From assembly GCA_030141605.1 (NCBI GenBank), contig JAQGDQ010000164.1:10001-74000 (forward strand): a stretch of 64,000 nt of DNA. Reading direction: 5' to 3'. Made by a program: the position numbers and the translations under genes. The stretch is from Tubiluchus corallicola (lineage: Eukaryota > Priapulida > Priapulimorpha > Priapulimorphida > Tubiluchidae). This document shows positions 36,219-51,200 of this stretch, one piece after another. The first letter of the stretch is position 1; each line of letters starts with the position of its first letter. The notes beneath the pieces were generated by a model that did not search any database, had not been told where the DNA came from, and worked only from the letters and a program-made list of their open reading frames with translations.

Positions 36219-39200
36219 CTGCCAAAGTAAAAAATTTAGAAGTTTACACACTTAAGAAATGAATATACAAGTAGGTGAACTAAGTAAAAATTTAAATTAA
36301 ACATTATAATACAATCTTAACTTAACAAACAAGTGCACATGAACAACAAAATTATCTAATATAAATGAACAAAAGTGTGACAGTTTTTTAAAGAACAGCC
36401 TATCTGCAAATTCACAATCTTGTCTTGACTTCATAATATTGAATTTAAATTTCTGAGCCAATATGAACGAACTTAAATTTTTGCAAATGTAAACAAAAAA
36501 GTCCTACCCTAGTTGTGTAGAAATTTATATGCACTAAAGTGTTTCGTGTAGAATTTTCATATACTCTAAATCTGCTTTTACACCTATTCTTATAATGCTG
36601 AAGTGTTGTCCTGAGAAACAGCCAACTTTTCATTTTAAATTTTAATCCAGAGCATCATCAAAACGGGTTAGAAATAAAAAAATGAAGTAGAAAAACTCAG
36701 TTTAGTAAAAGAGAGTTTTGTGCATTATAACTACAACCTAGTAGTTACATGTACATCTCCTTCTTCTCAGAAAACTGACTAAGCTGCCCAATAATTTTTT
36801 CAAATAAATTTCTCAAAAGGAACAACAGGTTCATTTCCGCTGCATAAGAATTTACTTCTAGTCTTTTCTATCAACTTGAAAAAATTTTAGGTGAGAACTC
36901 CTTATAGCAGTGGCAAAGCTACGTGGGGCAGTCTGCCATGGGGGGCACTTTTCAAAGGGCAGCACTTTCATCTAGTGCACTGAAAAGTTGATTCTGTTGG
37001 AATCATAGAAAAGCAAAACACCGACACAATTTAGTTTTGCATAAAAACACCACTGGCAGCACCTTCTGCCAAAACTTTGCAACTAAGGAAGATGATAATT
37101 AGTAACTGAATAAGTGTTTAATGTTTACTTCGTGATGTTTTGCTTTGTTTTCAATTTTTCTGTGCAGTACAGGCCTTGAGTTGACAGTGAAGTATATTTA
37201 GGACTAGTTTCCTTTTAACAATTCTTTAATTTCGCCACATGCAAACAGTCTGCACAGTTAAGAGAAACACTTTTACGTGATAATGCCAACAGTTGCATGA
37301 ATCGAGTAAAACCGGAAAAGTTGAACAAAGTTTTACTTTCTCAATTGGCAATCCTCAATTTTTGCCATTACTATTACTATATCTTTGCACCTATAATATT
37401 TAGGCTCAATTCAGCTAATCCATCTCGGATTAGTTTTTACATACATGTCGCATTGAAAGTCTACGTTTTCATTTAACTCTGAGCTTCAAAACGCAACAAA
37501 ACGACATTTTAAAAAATAGATAATTGCTTGTTTACAGCTGCCAAGTTGATCAATGTTTTGCAAAAATTGCTGTACTTCACACCCAATATATTACTTCTCT
37601 TCTCAGTTATTCTCAATTAAATCATCACTGATTTATGCCATTCCCTTTAATCCCCGATTATAATGTTTTCAGATAATTATAAAGGTGAGAAAACAAGAGG
37701 ACGCCTATTAATCACGAAGCTTCCATTACATTTAAAACCACCTAATAATCATGTTCTTTCCAATGTTAGCATTTGAAGAAGCCTCTGAGCATCGGAGTTT
37801 TTGAAACATTCGGGGAGAATTCATTTTATCAATTTATCGCCAGAACTTATTGCAATTGCAAGGCAACAGCACTCAATTTCACAAATCTAAATCTCCGTAC
37901 ACAGGGATGTTGAAAGATTGCATATTTCACTGAGGGGAGAGGGAGGCAAAATAAATGGCCTCCATAGATGCCACAAGCCTCAGCTACGCAACTGGCTGAC
38001 AGGGGCAAAGTGTCGTGAATTGAAAACTTTAAAAACATCAAATAGACTACCAGCACTTACCTTTCTATTTGTTACAGAAAATGGTTTTCCACATGACATG
38101 CAGTTGTTTACTTCACTGTCATCTGCCCACTTCCGTGATTGTAACTTGTTTGACTCAATCTATGAGAAACCAATTGCTGTTTATTGACTAATACAAGAAT
38201 ATAGTAAGAGTATGTTTTGTCTTTTACTATATGCAGTCTACTGATTGCACTACACAAGAATACGCCACAATAAAATTGTAAAAACTTAAATACACAAATC
38301 TTTGTTGATATAAATTTTTGTTTGAGAGCTGAAGCAGGAGGTAAGAAAAGGTACAGGCATCAATTCTCCCTAAATGAGTTCATACCTAAAGTAAATGTTA
38401 AACTAACCTAGAGTCCAGCTTTAGTTTTAGCTCTGACAGTGCAAATTGAATATTGATAACAAGATACAGTATTTTTACTAAAAATTACTACCATTGATTT
38501 TATAGTAAATACATTTCTTTGAAAGTTGATGTCAAAAGTTCAACAAATAAAAATGCAAGTTTACATGATTAAGTAGAAAACAAAGCAGGAATTCAGAAAA
38601 AAATTAATGGTCAATATATTAAAAATGAAAATTGGTCCTCTGCAGAGATGGGCGATTTTGAAATGTTGCAATTCTATTATAATCTTGTTCTTGTAATTCG
38701 ATCTCACGATTAATCTTTTTTAGCATTTTAGCCTTATTTTTCAAACATTTTCGTATTTGCACACATTTGTCTAGTCAACATTTCATAATAACACATCTGT
38801 TTACACTTGACAATGCCCCGAGTCCCATGTTGTTGTATTAATGACAGTTCTTAAGGTTAATTTTTACGTCATTCATTCATTCATTCATTTATTTCATTTT
38901 ATGTGGACAGTTGCTGCTATTTTGCTAGCTGTTTTGGGCTAGGAATAACATGCTAGTAAACTATATACATATAGCATAATAATAAAAATAACCACGTGTT
39001 TCACCCATTGTACCTACATGTAGTTACGTGCATAAGGTCACGTGACTGTTGTAGTTAAGAAAGACGTGCTGGGTTCACTTAACCTTTGACCTACAGCAAC
39101 TATGCATGCACATAGGAAAGCAGTAGAAAGGCTTATTACATTTTACAAGCTAAGCTGTTAAAATCCAAAGGGATTCTTTGCTCTATTGAAAGTGACACAA

Positions 39201-42200
39201 ATGGTACAAAAGTGAAGATATGAACTTACTTGCAATGTTTGGTTTTCACGACCAAGTTCATGCATGGCTGCTTGAGCCTCCTCCAGTTGCCGTCGCAGTT
39301 TAGCCGTCATTTCTCTTAGCTTCTCTAGATCTCCTTCACTTGCTAGACACCTAAGTGCAAAACATGAAACACCTGTAGTTGTATTAACCAGTGCAGACAT
39401 TCATTGAGAGATACTTTAATGCAGGTGTGCCGGATCCAACAAAAAAAGAGATTAATCAAACATTCTAGTAACCTCTAAAACAAAATGGTAACAAAATGAG
39501 GATGACTCGACTATTTGCAACATGCAATGAAAATGTTTATCAAGATGCTTCATTATGGTGGCTCTGATATTAGAAAGGAGACGCTTGTACTAAACCAGCC
39601 AAGCTATTAGAAAAACCGGTACATCTACAAATATGCAGCAACCAGAATCACACAGACTGCAAACAGTAACTCAATTATTATCTACATCTTCCAGCAACCA
39701 CTTTAGCTTTATATCACAAATATTTGCCTGAACAGCAATATATCCACAAGTAGGTAACTAAACTTTTCTAGTTTCTGAATCTCCATTTTGTGAGGATTGT
39801 TGCAATACCAAATTCATCGCTCCATGTTATTTCTAAGCTCAGATAATTCATATTGAAGTTGAGGTACACTGACAAGTATAATCTTGAGAAAAACGACTGT
39901 TAAAGTTTGCCTTGTTTTTTGTCTTGTTTTTGTAAAAACATTTAGCAATCATGCAAAAGGGTGGTTGTCATGGACTTTGCATGAACACATTGAAGTTAGG
40001 TTTAAATCCACTGCATGGTTCTTCCAGAAATGCATCTGCACTTGGCAATAGCCAAAAAACAAAGCGAAATGAAATGAGTGCTTCCACGAGCTACTATCAG
40101 AATTTAAAAACACAAGTTTTTCACAGTTACAAATACTAATTTTTAGGCAGAGAATTTTACCTGGTAAGGGGTTATAAAATTAAATTTCAAGCATTTAAAA
40201 TATTTATTAGCCTTTATTTAGCTTCACCTTAGAATAAACTGGGATAAAAGTTAAAGTATGATTTTTAGTAGTTCAACACAATTTCTTGTTGATTTACAAT
40301 ATAATTAATTTATCCCTGCGTCAGTTTCTACAGGAAGTCAAATTTAAAACTTCCCATTAATATAGAAACATAACACAGAGATGAAAGAACTATACTACTT
40401 CTGAACAAAAAATTACCTCTCTAAAAGTGCCCGCCGCTCATCCTGAGCATTTGACAACTTTGCCTCCAAATCTATAAACATAATTAACAATTCATTTATT
40501 GCAGCAAATAATGAAAATGATGATAATAATAACAATGATCAAGATGAGAATGACACTTCTCACAGGGTTCCCACAGAATTTTAAAATAAATTTCCCTGAC
40601 TTTTCCCTGACCAAATATTAATTTTCCATGACCACGATAAGCAGAAAATGTGTTAATAGTATACATATTCAAACATTTTTGTGTATGGACAGTTGCAGTA
40701 GTGCTAACAAATTTACACTAATCACATTGAATAAACTTTCTTTATCCAGTCATTATTTTTGGAACAGAAATGGAAAATAGGAACTGTTGCAGGTGCAAAT
40801 GTTTTGGTCCATTACCTCTTCTCAATGTAGTATATGCATTAGAAGCCACAACATATTAGACTGTAGCTCAACCTCTAGACTACTTTTTCTACTCTGACAT
40901 TGTATAGGTGGAACTTGTCATGTACGCACGTCTTTGTTGCATTTTAAAATTGTCTTATAATTATACTGCTATCTTTTACTGACATTCTGGCTTTTTCTCG
41001 ACTCAATATTGGACCAACAATGTATGTAAGCATTTTAGCTTTTTTAGTGTAACGTAGTAATCTGTAGCACTTATTTTCTAGCACTTTCATTTCACTAGAT
41101 TTGTAGATGTAGTAATTACCTCTTCAGTAGACTACAGAAAATTTGTATTTTTGCAGAATAAACTACATAGATATGGGAACGCAACTTTGATTTGAGCGTA
41201 TACATTACAGGAACCTGCCATAGCGAAATTTCATTTGAACACAAATCGCTGAAAAAAATATGTTCAGAAAAATATCAGTTCACGGTGCTTATTTTTGCAA
41301 CTTTTTCCAATTTCCCGGATTTTTTGCCCCATTTTCATCATTTTCCAGGACTTTTTACTAAACTATCTTTTTCTCTGACTTTTCCATGACTTTCCAGGAT
41401 AGCCTGTATTGTCAAGGATTTTCCAGGATTTTGCCTTACCATGGGAGCCCTGTTTATGGCAATGCTGACAAAATAAGGCAAAGTTGGCAGCAAGAGAAGG
41501 ATTTAATAACTGCCCAAATTTGATCAAATTTACTTTTTTACTATTTCTAACTTCCGTTTCTTTACCTAATTTTTCAGCACGAAGCTCATCCTGTATTTTC
41601 TCTTGCTCCTGTAGCCGAGACTGGGATGTAAGAAGATCACTGCGCAAAGTTGCCATGTTGTCTGTAAGTGTGCTCAGCTCCACTTGCTTGCGGGTTTGCG
41701 CTTCATCAATGACGCGTTGCAACCTCCCGCGTTCCTCTACTGCTGTTTCCTATGACAGAAAGATTAAAACAACTACATAAGTATTGTTATATCTTATATG
41801 TTATTTTAAGCATTTTATCAGCTGACAAAACCCAACAATATAGTAACTAAACTTACCAGCTTGGTACTCATTGAAGTATGTTCTTGCTGAAGCCTTTCAC
41901 ACTCTTGCTCCGATGACTGAAGCGCTAATTTTACATTTGATAATTCCTAAACAAAACCAATTTCATCAATATAATAAGCACATAAGTGATTCTTTTTACA
42001 GTTATAAAATTGTTACAATTACTGCTGTAAATGTCAGTCAAACTTCAAGATTCATAAAATATTAAACTGAACAATTCACTACATTTAAACTGAAAAATAA
42101 GATTCAGAATGTGCAATGTTTTCATAAACAAGTACTCTGATACTGTACCTGCTCATGAGATAATTGTGTAGACTTTATTTGCTCTTGCAGCTCTACTTTG

Positions 42201-45200
42201 TCCCGTTCCAGCAAGGTGCACATTTCCTTTGAAGACAACAGTTCTTGGGCGTGTTCTTGTCTTTCTCGATCTATTGTGGTTTGTAGATCATTCCGTACTG
42301 ATTCTACGGTGGAATTCAGTTGCTACAAAAAAAAAACTACTCCATCATTACTGTAATGAAGAAGCAACTTAAACATGGACAAACACAAAATCTAACCTTT
42401 CACAGAAAAAAACGGAAAGCGAAAGTTATTTACAGTTTGAACTGAAGTTGGTTATTTTATCATTAGAATATGAAATGAAAAGGCACAATCGAAACAAAAT
42501 GTTCCTTAACTTCCCGGTGCCATCCTACAGCAGCCACTTGCATTGTGTATTCATCGTGCTGATTATACTAGAAGTCAAAGCATCGTGCTGATTATACTAG
42601 AAGTCAAAGCATCGTGCTGATTATACTAGAAGTCAAAGCATCGTGCTGATTATACTAGAAGTCAAAGCATCGTGCTGATTATACTAGAAGTCAAAGCATC
42701 GTGCTGATTATACTAGAAGTCAAAGCATCGTGCTGATTATACTAGAAGTCAAAGCATCGTGCTGATTATACTAGAAGTCAAAGCATCGTGCTGATTATAC
42801 TAGAAGTCAAAGCATCGTGCTGATTATACTAGAAGTCAAAGCATTGTGCTGATTATACTAGAAGTCAAAGCATCGTGCTGATTATACTAGAAGTCAAAGC
42901 ATCGTGCTGATTATACTAGAAGTCAAAGCATCGTGCTGATTATACTAGAAGTCAAAGTTCAATCAATTTGTGGAATGCTACTTTATCAAGAAATTGTTTC
43001 TTATTAACTTCAAGAAAAAAACAGATAACTTTTAACATTAGCCAATTAGTTATAAGATTTCTATATTTCATGACTTACATTCACATTATTTAAATTTTAA
43101 ATGTGACCCTGTATTTTGAATGATCACTAGTCTACTTGATGCAAACGATATAAAATAGATAAACTGTTCAAGAACAAAAAATAATCGATGATATATCAAG
43201 GAACACATCCCCTGAACTCAATGATTTTGAGAAACAAAACTTCCACTTGTGCAAAGCTGTAGTATGACCATCTATAAACATGAGCGAATGTTGCATTGTT
43301 TCTCTTAATTCACTAACCACTCATCTCTAATAGAGTATGGCTTCAAGTGTTCATCTTATGAAAGCTGTTCAGGTTTCATTTTGCTAATATTCATGCATTC
43401 TTATTCATGCTGGTAGCACCTGGCTGGGTTTGATAATAAAAAGGAAGCCAGAATGTAAATCCTACAGAGGTTCCTCCTGATGGCTTCAAATGTTATGAAA
43501 CTATTTGTAGCGTAAATGATGCGTGTTGCCTTGGCAAGTCTGTAATTTTAGTACAAAATAACAAAACCTCTTTTAGAAAGGTATTCAGATTTCATATCTC
43601 ATTTTTCTCACCTGAACTTGTGTCTGTAATTCCCCAGACTTCCGTTTCTCTTCATCTAAATAACCACATACAGATTTACACTCATCTGTTTGAGACCTCA
43701 GCGAATCTTCCACCTCTTTTAATCGCATTGCCTTTTCATCTTTCTGCTGCTGCAAATGTTGCTTTTCCATGTGCAGAGAGGTGATTGTCTGTTGCATGTT
43801 GCTCTCTAACTCACTTTTCTCTTTCAACGTTTCATCTACACGAGCTTGTAAAGAGACTTCAGACTGCGTCTTTGCTGCAACAGTGGCACGCTCTTCTATT
43901 ACCTGCTCCTGAGTCGCAGAAAGCTCAGATTTCAAAATTGCTACTTCATTTGCATGAGATTGTTTTGTATCTTGAAGCTGTTTTTCTATCTCAGCCTAGA
44001 AATATAAACAAAATTATTTCCTAATGATTAATTACCCTCAACACACCAAATATTGATAAAAATCTATACAATTTTGAATGCACACGTTATGTTAGGCCAA
44101 GTGAACTAAACTGCAAAACCACGTTCAGTAAATTTATACGATGAGTTAAAGACAAACAAATCTGACCAAAAATACCACTAGCAGCACTTTGAGTTCAACA
44201 AATACTTTTATCCAGGATGTTAAGGAAAACTAATATGCAAAACTGTTGCAATATTAATAGACTAGCCAAAAAGTGTATTAAAAATTACTATTGTAGGAGG
44301 TTTAGGATTGCTATGATAATGACATACTGTAAATGTACTAAGAAAGACAGTAGTTTAGGTCTAAAAGTGCAATACATTCTCTTATGAAATTGACAAATGA
44401 AATATAGGAACTGTGCTAAACAGTGCAAGCTGATACAAAACATTCAGATCTTTTTCAGGTTGTCAACATATTAAAAGTGATCATCTTCATCAAAGATTTA
44501 AAAACTTTTCAGTGCAAGCTATTGGTATAATGAAAATCATATTGAAATCATAGTAAATGGTAAAATTGCAATAAATGTACTTAGCAAGCAATCACTTCTC
44601 AATTGTGGTAAATTCACTGTGTGGTAAATATTTATCACCTTTTCACCATCAAGCTGAACCCGAAGACTAGCCAAATTTGTCTGTGATGTTTCCATGGCAA
44701 TTTGCATCTCTGTTATCTTCTCTTGCAATGTGCAAATTTCCTTTGACAATTTTTCTTTCTCCATATTTACGTTTTCCAACTATAAGACACAAAATCAGGT
44801 AAAAATACGAATGAGTGGAAAATAAAGTATTTTTATTCCCACTTATTGTGTTATAACAATTTACAATAAATAAAGAATTTTGACTTGTAGATAAAAATAC
44901 TAGATAAAAAGTAGATAACAAATAGACAGATGGATACTAGATAATAGAGAATAATAAGAAGTAATAGCAAATTAGAAATTAACTAAGACAGTTGAACAAT
45001 CTAATCAGAAGATGCCAAAAAGACAGACTTTTGTAAAAAGCCCATTAAACTGAAATCAAATTATTAAATACAGCACATTTTTGACTAAATAAGACAGCAC
45101 AAAAACAGGCTCAACGACTAATTAGTTGTCTAATTCTGATTTAACTATTTTGTTAAGAAAGAATAGAGGAAGTTGTTTGCAAGCACAATAAGAATAGAGG

Positions 45201-48200
45201 AAGTTGCTGGCACAATAAGAATAGAGGAAGTTGCTTGCAAGCACAATAAGAGTAGAGGAAGGTGCTTGCAAGCACAATAAGAGTAGAGGAAGTTGTTTGC
45301 AAGCACAACAAGAATAGAGGAAGTTGTTTGCAAGCACAATAAGAATAGAGGAAGTTGCTTGCAAGCACAATAAGAGTAGAGGAAGGTGCTTGCAAGCACA
45401 ATAAGAGTAGAGGAAGTTGTTTGCAAGCACAACAAGAATAGAGGAAGTTGTTTGCAAGCACAATAAGAATAGAGGAAGTTGCTTGCAAGCACAATAAGAG
45501 TAGAGGAAGGTGCTTGCAAGCACAATAAGAATAGAGGAAGTTGTTTGCAAGCACAATAAGAGTAGAGGAAGGTGCTTGCAAGCACAATAAGAATAGAGGA
45601 AGTTGCTTGTAAACACAAAAAGAATAGAGGAACTTGCTTGCAAGCACAATAAGAATAGAGGAAGTTGCTTGCAAGCACAATAAGAATAGAGGAAGTTGTT
45701 TGCAAGCACAATAAGAATAGAGGAAGTTGCTTGCAAACACAAAAAGAATAGAGGAACTTGCTTGCAAGCACAATAAGAATAGAGGAACTTGCTTGCAAGC
45801 ACAATAAGAATAGAGGAAGTTGCTTGCAAACACAAAAAGAATAGAGGAAGTTGCTTGCAAGCACAATAAGAATAGAGGAACTTGCTTGCAAGCACAATAA
45901 GAATAGAGGAAGTTGTTTGCAAACACAAAAAGAATAGAGGAACTTGCTTGCAAGCACACTAAGAATAGAGGAAGTTGCTTGCAAGCACAATAAGAGTAGA
46001 GGAAGGTGCTTGCAAGCACAATAAGAAAATTTGCATGAATTTATTACCTTTAGAACTTTAGAAAAACTGTCAAATACATTTGCTTAAGCAAATGGACATA
46101 TTTAGTAGATAGGCTTACAAATAAAATGTGAAATTTCACTTTTATCACTTCATTTTCATAGAAATAACAAATATTCTTTTAAATTAAGTTGAATTTTTAT
46201 CGATATTCTTGTCTAATACCACTTGTTGTCAACTTTTACGTCTGTATATAAAGTCTACAGATTGTAATAAAGTTCAAGTAAAGCATTCATGTTCTAAATA
46301 TGAAAGACAAATGCTCTCAATCCTCACAATTTTAATAAAAAGCAGCTGTGCATTAGATAAAACTTACCTCTGATATGCGCTCACTTAGATCTGCCTGATG
46401 TTTCTCACTTATGGAAGTCAGAGTTGCTATTTTCTGCTCACTATTTTCTTTTTCGTTTGTCAAAGCCTCCTCTACTTCTCTCAACGCTGATGCTTTCTTT
46501 TCAAAAGTTTTCTGTGCTTCGTCCAAGGAAGCTTCTAGCTCTTTTTTCCGGATGTCTGACATTTGTAATGCATCTATTTGCGCTTTTAATTCATTGGACA
46601 ACTTAGCTACCTCATCTTGAAATGCTTTTACCTCATTTGCTTTGTCTGCAAGTTGCTTGTTAAGTGTCTCCCTCTGCTGCCCAATATCAGCAATTGCTTT
46701 GCATTTTTCATCCAACTCAGTAGTTTTGTGCAAAACTTGGGCATCGAGAGTTTGTATCTTGCCCAGCAGGCTGTCATTTTGTTCACATAATTTCTTTGTT
46801 TCATCTTCATGGCGTTTTATTTTAACTTCTTTTTCTTCAACTTGTAAAGACAAAGCACGCTTAGATTCGTCTAGACGTGCACATTTGTCAGCTAACTCCT
46901 TCACTGAATCTTGTAGTTTTGCTGTTTGTTCTCGAGTGTTGTCTAGTGCTGCCATGGTTTGTGTTATTTCACCCTGACAAGCTGATAACTCTGTTTCTTT
47001 TGCATGCAGTGAGTTCTCAATTCTTTTAATGTTGTTTTCTAATTCGGCTCGCTGGGAGTTTGTCGCTACTTCTATTGCCAACATTTCTTCTACCTGAGAA
47101 AAGAGAATAGTTCAATTGTTAATGCACAAATGTTACAAATGACTGACTGGACTTTAGTTTAATACTATGTATCATTACAGCCTGTTTATTACGTAATCAC
47201 ATAATGATTAATCATAGCAGAATCTTAGATAGTCTGGAGACTCCTAGAAACAAGGCACTAAAAATAACCAATCTTTACTTAGTTATTACTATTCACGTAA
47301 TCTTTACTTAGTTATTACTATTCAAGTAATCTTTACTTACTTATTACTATTCAAGTAATCTTTACTTAGTTATTACTATTCATGTAATCTTTACTTAGTT
47401 ATTACTATTCACGTAATCTTTACTTAGTTATTACTATTCATGTAATCTTTACTTAGTTATTACTATTCACGTAATCTTTACTTAGTTATTACTATTCAAG
47501 TAATCTTTACTTAGTTATTACTATTCATGTAATCTTTACTTACTTATTACTATTCAAGTAATCTTTACTTACTTATTACTATTCAAGTAATCTTTACTTA
47601 GTTATTACTATTCATGTAATCTTTACTTAGTTATTACTATTCATGTAATCTTTACTTAGTTATTACTATTCATGTAATCTTTACTTACTTATTACTATTC
47701 AAGTAATCTTTACTTAGTTATTACTATTCATGTAATCTTTACTTAGTTATTACTATTCACGTAATCTTTACTTAGTTATTACTATTCATGTAATCTTTAC
47801 TTAGTTATTACTATTCACGTAATCTTTACTTAGTTATTACTATTCAAGTAATCTTTACTTAGTTATTACTATTCATGTAATCTTTACTTACTTATTACTA
47901 TTCAAGTAATCTTTACTTACTTATTACTATTCAAGTAATCTTTACTTAGTTATTACTATTCATGTAATCTTTACTTAGTTATTACTATTCATGTAATCTT
48001 TACTTAGTTATTACTATTCATGTAATCTTTACTTACTTATTACTATTCAAGTAATCTTTACTTACTTATTACTATTCAAGTAATCTTTACTTACTTATCA
48101 CTATTCAAGTAATCTTTACTTACTTATTACTATTCACATAATTTTTTCCATTTATTAGTCAAATCAGAATCACACTATAAAAAACATGTGTGACAAAGGG

Positions 48201-51200
48201 CAGGATTGATGATCTCCACTAATGACTGATAACCTAAAGCAACATCATGAAATCCGTTTTTCATGAGTTACAGAATATGCACTGTGTATATTACGGAATT
48301 TCTCTTCTTTGATCTACGTGTTTTTTATAAATTACGAAAGAAGGTCCTAACCATTGCCTTGAAAAGGTTTGCAAACCTGAAAAGTACATAATAAAACAAA
48401 TAAGACCCGAGTTTTTGAGAATCAGTGCATTTTACCCCATTTTGTCATAAATACTGCCAGCTTACTATTCCTGATGCTACAGTCCTGGTTTTGAGTATGG
48501 TTAAGCACATAATGTTTCAATGAAATGTGCAGTACAGTGACTATGAACAGCATTGTTCAATGACATGTACAGTACACTGCCTACATACAGCATTGTTCAA
48601 TTACATGCGCAGCACATTGACTACATACAGCACTGTTCAATAGCATGTACAGCACATTGACTACATACAACATTGTTCAACATGTACAGCACATTGACTA
48701 CATACAACATTGTTCAACATGTACAGTACATTGACTACATACAGCATTGTTCAATAACATGTACAGTACATTGATTATGCACAGCATTGTTCAATGACAT
48801 GTGCAGTATACTGCCTACGTACAGCATTGTTCAATGACATGTGCAGTATACTGCCTACGTACACCAATGTTCAATGACATGTGCATTGCCCAATCTGCTG
48901 CAATGAAAATTCCGCATTACAGCATTTTCTCGCAAGCATTTTTGATAGACGCTGTAGTGACAGACGTTTTCACAAGCATTTTTTTAGCGATTCTGCCAAC
49001 AGCAATAAAATCACAGCGAGAAAAACACTAGTCAAAACCGGCCTTTAAACTTACCCTTGTTCTCAACTCGGATTCAAGTTGGCTTGTTTTAGCTTGTTGC
49101 GTAGAACACTTCTCAGTTAAATCCCTACAAGAACTGTCCAACTTCTCACACTTATCTGATAACTGGTGACGTTCTGATTTGGCCTGGATTAAAAAACAAG
49201 CAACAATAATGATATAAACATCAACTTCTGTTACTATGTTTTAACATTCTGTTATTCTATTCCACTAATCTAACAGTATTTCACTAATTAAGCGTCCATA
49301 CAACAGATTATTCACACTTTTCACTTTCACACAAATACTAAGTCACGCAATATGAAAATTGTCAAATGACGCACAGATTTGAGTTGACAAAGAAGTTCAT
49401 TTTTCTCCTCTCCATGTCGTTGTGATTGCACAGCTAAACTGTCTTCTGTCTCTGTTAGTCGCCTCTGCAGTGCCTCCTAGTAGAGGAAAAAACACTTCAG
49501 ACAAGTATTCTGACAAGTCAACAATGTAAGTATTGTAAGTCATGTTTAGTATAAAAACTTAGAGAAATGTGAAGAAACGAAAAGAAAAGAAACTTTAGCA
49601 CTCACATTTTCTTGTTTAAGCTGATTAATTGCAGTTTCTACACCTTCACCAGCTTCTATCTTGCCGTAAAGTTCACCTCTCTCAGTTTCTAGACGTGTAA
49701 GTTGATCACGCAATTTTGTTATGCTAGCTTCCAAGTCCTGTATTTGAGTATCCCTGTTACACAAGGTGTATAGAAGTTAGTACATAAAATGGTCGAGAAA
49801 AACACTACCATTTATACAATTTTTTTAAACTGTAAAATTGCAAATAAAAAATTTGAGACGCTATTTTGATTCGATGGTGAAATAAAATAAACAAACACGG
49901 TGCTTATTACACTCATTCGATCATTTCGACGGCAACTGTCATTTTCAATGCTATAAATCAAGCCAAAACAAATCAATACATTTATGACACAACAAACCAA
50001 GGCACAAAATATCATTACAAAATCAAGAGTGAAATTTATTTAAATTGTCATAATGCAAGTGGAAATAAGTAAGAAACTGTCAAAAAATTGTAGCTTATAC
50101 GTGAGATTCAGGCAAGGATCGCAACTACAACAAACAATTAGTTTAACAAGCAAAATTTACATAATGGGAGAAACCACTGTGAAAAGTGTTACAAGAATAA
50201 AACACAATATTCACACAATTGTATTTTCCACAGCCAAGAAGGAAGCACAATATTCACACAATTGTATTTTCCACAGCCACGAAGGAAGCACAAAATCAGA
50301 AACTTAAAACTCTTCAAAACAACAGAGAGACTCGATAATCAACATGGGCCACTACAGGACCCAATGAAACCCAGCAGTCCTTGTGGATTACAAACTCTCT
50401 GTGTTGTTTTGAAGAGTTTTGGGTTTCTCATTATTGTAGACTTTGCTTGCATTAGACTAACTGTTTGCTGTACTGTGATCTTTGCCTGAATCTCATGTTT
50501 AACGTACAATCTTTTCATGTTTTCTTTGTAGAACATTTTTCTAAGTGATTTCCACTTGTATACTGACAATTTAAATTTCACATGTCTTATTTCGTAATAT
50601 TTTGTGCCTTGGTTTATATTGTCATAAATGTGTTGATTATTTGTTTTGGCTTGATTTCTAGCATTGATAATAACAGTTACTGTGGAAACGATCATATGCG
50701 TTTAATAAACATCACGATGATTCCAGAGGCTGGTCCTTTCATGTATAAAATAAGCAAAAATAATAGTTTTTGTATAAGATGTCTGGAAAAACAAGGCTTG
50801 TTATAAAAAGTTTTATGGACAAATAGTTGAAAATTAAAAGAAACTAGGACGGTTAACTCTGCGAAGAGACAAACACATTTACATTACTTAACAGTTCATC
50901 AACACAGAGTTAATGGAGGCAGTAATATTACTCTCTGCTACATCAACTAATATTATCTTCCAAACAACTTGTAGCTGAAATATCTTTATAATAAAAATGG
51001 CTAAAACACTACACAAAACAATAAAGTTATTGTTTTATCTTAGAATTATTCATTACTTGTAGTGAATTAAACTTCTGAACTCACTTAGTTTTTAAAAATA
51101 ATTTTCAATTGTACCTAAGTGTAACAAAGACAAATAATAATTGTGTAATTTAGCCAAAAGTGAAAAGCCGAAACAAGGTTTTCAATTTAAGACACTAGTG

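Noticed and set aside
42552-42957. CRISPR-like array of 29-bp units
   Set aside because: Units are directly contiguous with no unique spacers, in eukaryotic intronic DNA.
45122-46019. Three overlapping 268-288-codon minus frames
   Set aside because: All three frames of a 31-bp array are open and give the same cyclic peptide, so none is a gene.
49738-49753. Longer EEA1 exon 10 starting at 49753
   Set aside because: A CAG acceptor is present but would break the frame with exon 9; the acceptor at 49737 keeps phase 0.
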